Source: Kaistella jeonii (GTDB lineage: Bacteria > Bacteroidota > Bacteroidia > Flavobacteriales > Weeksellaceae). From it: 64,000 bases of DNA. The notes under the pieces are model-generated. The model did not search any database, was not told where the DNA came from, and saw nothing but the letters and a program-made list of their open reading frames with translations. Within the stretch, counting starts at the first letter, position 1; every line of letters begins with the position of its first letter. The DNA is taken from positions 32,658 through 96,657 of the forward strand of contig NZ_JSYL01000009.1 of the NCBI RefSeq assembly GCF_000812865.1, in the 5' to 3' direction. Shown here piece after piece: positions 61,471 through 64,000 of this stretch. Made by a program: the position numbers and the translations under genes.

Positions 61471-62202
61471 ATGGCATCAACATCCGAAGTAGGCCACGCC
61501 AAAAATGTCGCAAACCTACAAGACCTTATCGAATTTATTACAGCTTACGGCGCAACCTACAACCCTTCAAAAAGTAATCTTCAGCTTCCCCAGATTCTTG
61601 CCCTAAAAGCTGCCGCCGAAACTTCTTTAACAGAAGTTATCGCCAAAAATACCGACTTCAATACCAAAGTAAATCATCGCGTAATCGCCTTTAGCGATGT
61701 GAAACCACTCTCTACCCGCCTCGTCGCTGCGTTGCAAACAACCGATGCTTCCGAACAAACCATCGATGATGCAAAAACATTCAACAATAAAATTCAGGGT
61801 AAAGGTTCTTCCGCGCCAAAAACACCGCTGAATCCACTTGAACCTGCACCCAAAACCATTTCAAACAGCCAACAATCCTATGACCAACTTATTCAGCATT
61901 TTACCGGTTTAAAATCAGTCTTAGAGTCGGAACCGACTTATGCTCCTAATGAAACAGAATTGCAAATAGTCACCCTCGATACAAAAATTACCGACTTTAA
62001 CCAAAAGAATACTGCCGTCGCACAAACATACACCGCCGTCAGTAACTCTAGAATTGCTAGAGACAAAGTCCTTTATACTGATCAAAATTCCATCTACGAA
62101 ACCGCGAAAGAAGTAAAACTCTACGTGAAAGCCCTATTCGGCGCAAACAGTCCAGAATTTGCGCAAGTAAAAGGAATAGACTTCAGAAAACCGAAACTTT
62201 AA
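61471..62202 (+). CDS. Hypothetical protein, helical, unknown function
   Basis: 243 residues without signal peptide or membrane segment, rich in Thr, Ala and Lys, predicted mostly helical (ALKAAAETSLTEVIAKNTDF, DKVLYTDQNSIYETAKEVKLYVKALFG). Residues 95-130 are a Pro/Ser-rich linker (PKTPLNPLEPAPKTIS) between two helical parts. No family recognised. It precedes a tandem-repeat array and lies beside the restriction-modification cassette. Confidence 0.65.
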   Translation: MASTSEVGHAKNVANLQDLIEFITAYGATYNPSKSNLQLPQILALKAAAETSLTEVIAKNTDFNTKVNHRVIAFSDVKPLSTRLVAALQTTDASEQTIDDAKTFNNKIQGKGSSAPKTPLNPLEPAPKTISNSQQSYDQLIQHFTGLKSVLESEPTYAPNETELQIVTLDTKITDFNQKNTAVAQTYTAVSNSRIARDKVLYTDQNSIYETAKEVKLYVKALFGANSPEFAQVKGIDFRKPKL

Positions 62203-62230
62203 TCGCTACTTAAAATATAATTCGGCCCTT

Positions 62231-62503
62231 GGAAAAAGAATATTCTGACACTGCAAAAGAAATATCTGACACCTCAGAAGAAATATCTGCCACTGCAAAA
62301 GGAAACGAATATCCCGCAACCAGAAACTACCGCCCTGCAAATGATAACTCGCATGCCGCAAGTAGAAACTACCATCACGCAACTAGAAACTCGAAACCCG
62401 CAACTAGAAACTTACGTCCTGCAACTAAAAACTCGAAACCCGCAAATAGAAACGAGTCTCCCGCAAGAGAATAGTCTGCCACTGCAAAAGGATTATTACA
62501 CAC
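62231..62503 (+). repeat. 21-bp tandem-repeat array (about 13 degenerate units)
   Basis: About thirteen units of 21 bp follow each other, each beginning near yGCAA: for example CGCAACTAGAAACTCGAAACC (62378) and CGCAACTAGAAACTTACGTCC (62399). The period is three codons times seven, so the units stay in frame and read as heptads such as ATRNSKP and ATRNLRP. A TTG-started frame (62229-62474, 81 aa) covers the array but has no ATG and no clear start signal, so I report the repeat rather than a protein. Units at both ends are more degenerate. Confidence 0.75.
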
Positions 62504-62523
62504 AAAGAAAAAACGCAACAAAA

Positions 62524-62550
62524 AATGGACACCAAACTTTGGGGTCCATT
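62524..62550. terminator. Bidirectional terminator
   Basis: A 13-bp stem with one mismatch (62524-62536 with 62538-62550) between the repeat array and the convergent DUF2911 gene, with T-rich flanks. Confidence 0.7.
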
Positions 62551-62571
62551 ATAATTATAAAATAAGTAGTC

Positions 62572-63420
62572 TTACTTCTTACTCCACTTCGCAATATTAT
62601 CCGTATTAATTTTCACGTAATCCTCATTACCCTCTTTCTTTGCAAGCGCTAAAGATTGAGTGGCGGTAGCAATTGCCACTTTCTTCATTCCATTAGCAGC
62701 TTCAATTTCAGATTTTAATTTCAACATGTAATAGGTATCCGGTTGAAGCGCATTCGCTTTCTCCGTATATTCCAAAGCTTTCTTCAGATCCATCCCTTCC
62801 TGAAGATAATAACCCGCAGCTTGATGATAATCCCCGGCTTTTGCCTCCTTCGAACCTAAAGTCGTGTTGATCGATTCCAAAACCTCTTTCTTAGAATCCA
62901 TAACGATCGGAACTTTCACCATCGTGTTTTCCCAGTTCATCACAAGATTTGCTTTATCAGTTTTAAGATCATCAAAACCGATAATAAAAGTTTCAAACAT
63001 AGTTGCACTTTTCTCTGCTTTCACTTTAGTTCTGGCCGCAATTTGATCCGCTTTCAATTCTTTCGGCGCACCCCACTGTTCCGTATCCTTATAAAGAATA
63101 ACTTCCCACTGGTTCGTTGAAGGAATGGTGTAAAGCGCATACTTCCCGGCCGGAATAGCGATGCCATTAAAAGTAGCATCATTTTTAAAAGTGATATCGG
63201 TAGAACCATTTGCACCCGTTCGCCAAACTTGATCCATCGGAACCAGATTACCAAAAACCTTTCGGCTGTTCGCAGACGGTCGGGAATATTCCACCGTAAC
63301 CTCAGAAAGTCCAATAGTTTGCTTCACCATCGCAGCCGGACTCGGTTGCGGAGTTTTCACCTGTGCATTGCCCATTGCAACTGCACCAAGGAATAATAAA
63401 GATAAGATACTTTTTTTCAT
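62572..63420 (-). CDS. DUF2911 domain protein, exported
   Basis: 282 residues with a signal peptide ending GNAQ. The DUF2911 domain (about 25-170) shows PSPAAMVKQTIGLSEVTVEYS, MDQVWRTGANGSTDITF and IPAGKYALYTIPSTNQWEVILY, followed by TPR-like helices (about 190-270, AAGYYLQEGMDLKKALEYTEKA). Function unknown; such proteins are common in marine and soil Bacteroidota. Confidence 0.85.
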   Translation of the reverse strand: MKKSILSLLFLGAVAMGNAQVKTPQPSPAAMVKQTIGLSEVTVEYSRPSANSRKVFGNLVPMDQVWRTGANGSTDITFKNDATFNGIAIPAGKYALYTIPSTNQWEVILYKDTEQWGAPKELKADQIAARTKVKAEKSATMFETFIIGFDDLKTDKANLVMNWENTMVKVPIVMDSKKEVLESINTTLGSKEAKAGDYHQAAGYYLQEGMDLKKALEYTEKANALQPDTYYMLKLKSEIEAANGMKKVAIATATQSLALAKKEGNEDYVKINTDNIAKWSKK

Positions 63421-63599
63421 GACAGATTTAATTAGATTATCAATAAGTTTTAAAGATACTTCAAATTAGAATGAGTCACAAGTCTCTACAAAGACTTTAA
63501 TACTTTTCCTAACTGTAAAACTATGAACACATACTTATCTTTAAATAAATACATTCTCAATGAGGAGCACCCAGACTTTTCCTTCTACCAGGCAACAAC

Positions 63600-63690
63600 C
63601 AGCTGTCCGCTATATCTTTTTTGCTTCAATATTTCGGCTCAGAAATCAAATCATTGCCGGCAAAAAAGGATACCGCTTCCATCTGGGCTA
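63600..63690 (-). repeat. Dispersed structured element, related inverted copy B
   Basis: CAGCTGTCCGCTATATC leads into CTTTTTTGC (63616-63624), which pairs with GCAAAAAAG (63660-63668) and is followed by GATACCGCTTCCATCTGGGC. Read on the other strand it has the same layout as copies A1-A3 (AGCCC at the start, the paired T/A arm in the middle, GC-rich ends). It covers the second half of a 76-codon open frame at 63523, so that frame is probably not a gene. Confidence 0.6.
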
Positions 63691-63800
63691 AAACTTCAGG
63701 CATTTCATCTTTCCACGGAATACACAAATAAAAATACCGAACCGATTTGTTAGTCTATCTGTCTATTATCTATCCGTCTTTCATCTGAGTTTACAGCACA

Positions 63801-63833
63801 AAAAAACCTCATACAAATAAATGTATGAGGTTT
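63801..63833 (-). terminator. Terminator of the rRNA operon
   Basis: A perfect 12-bp stem (AAACCTCATACA at 63804-63815 with TGTATGAGGTTT at 63822-63833) plus six T on the minus strand, 8 bp after the 5S gene. Confidence 0.9.
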
Positions 63834-63840
63834 AAAAAAA

Positions 63841-63948
<108 letters not shown>

Positions 63949-64000
63949 GTTGGTTTTGTACAAAAGGATGTACAGTATATGTATATTAAATAAGACTAAT

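Noticed and set aside
62229..62474. 81-codon open frame over the tandem repeat
   Set aside because: No ATG, only a TTG start with no supporting signal; the sequence is a degenerate repeat. Reported as a repeat instead.
62231..62503. CRISPR array
   Set aside because: Repeats are contiguous with no unique spacers of constant length and are degenerate.
63523..63753. 76-codon open frame near the right end
   Set aside because: Its second half is the structured repeat element B and its composition is not protein-like.

Overview
The window is a stretch of an AT-rich chromosome from a flavobacterium, most likely the Chryseobacterium/Kaistella side of Weeksellaceae. The evidence is a pair of gliding genes (gldB, gldC), two secreted proteins with type IX secretion (T9SS) C-terminal sorting domains, a PorV/PorQ-family protein, a GLPGLI-family protein, a TonB-dependent receptor with a carboxypeptidase-like N-domain, Bacteroidota-type TAnnTTTG promoter boxes, and an rRNA operon end (5S) at the right edge. 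No prophage, transposase or CRISPR array was seen.

Layout. 1-3.5 kb: a TauE/SafE permease (cut by the window edge) with a DUF1634 partner; then menaquinone-linked genes (isochorismate synthase, MenI-like thioesterase) and an acyltransferase. 3.5-6 kb: a tiny transcription unit that may encode a 20-residue amphipathic peptide, then a PadR-PspC operon. 6-17.3 kb: a GEVED-domain T9SS cargo, CbpA/CbpM chaperones, a lipoprotein, an M1 aminopeptidase, thymidylate synthase, a GreA-like factor, a GH13 amylase lipoprotein and an IS1096-TnpR-like acidic protein. 17.4-23.7 kb: a PhoR/PhoB-like two-component pair divergent from a TonB receptor plus surface lipoprotein; the region between them carries three TTAAA repeats spaced exactly 11 bp apart. 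23.7-26.1 kb: an operon of GNAT, NAD synthetase, a membrane-anchored barnase-like RNase and a barstar-like inhibitor. 26.1-29.1 kb: gldB, gldC and a GLUG-repeat T9SS cargo. 29.3-45.9 kb: housekeeping genes (trans-sulfuration enzyme, DinB, YchJ, LLM oxidoreductase, Sua5, DPP-IV-like peptidase, PAP2, YceI, acyl-CoA carboxylase beta, EamA, PorV/PorQ, GLPGLI, UvrC). 46-52.7 kb: a large Cys-rich protein that looks like a nitronate-monooxygenase TIM barrel, divergent histidine ammonia-lyase, an Mla lipid-transport operon and a lipoprotein. 52.8-58.6 kb: a PIG-L deacetylase, a nested inverted-repeat region, a 35-residue membrane protein translationally coupled to a sodium:solute symporter, a proline-iminopeptidase-like hydrolase and the decayed 3' end of a second symporter copy. 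58.6-61.2 kb: a type II restriction-modification cassette with a small HTH regulator. 61.4-64 kb: an unknown protein, a 21-bp tandem-repeat array, a DUF2911 protein, a repeat element and 5S rRNA.

The most distinctive non-coding signal is a dispersed, structured intergenic element (about 13785, 27145 and 33974, and a related inverted copy at 63600). Its stem arms change in a compensatory way between copies, which suggests a conserved RNA or DNA hairpin. One copy sits between gldB and gldC.
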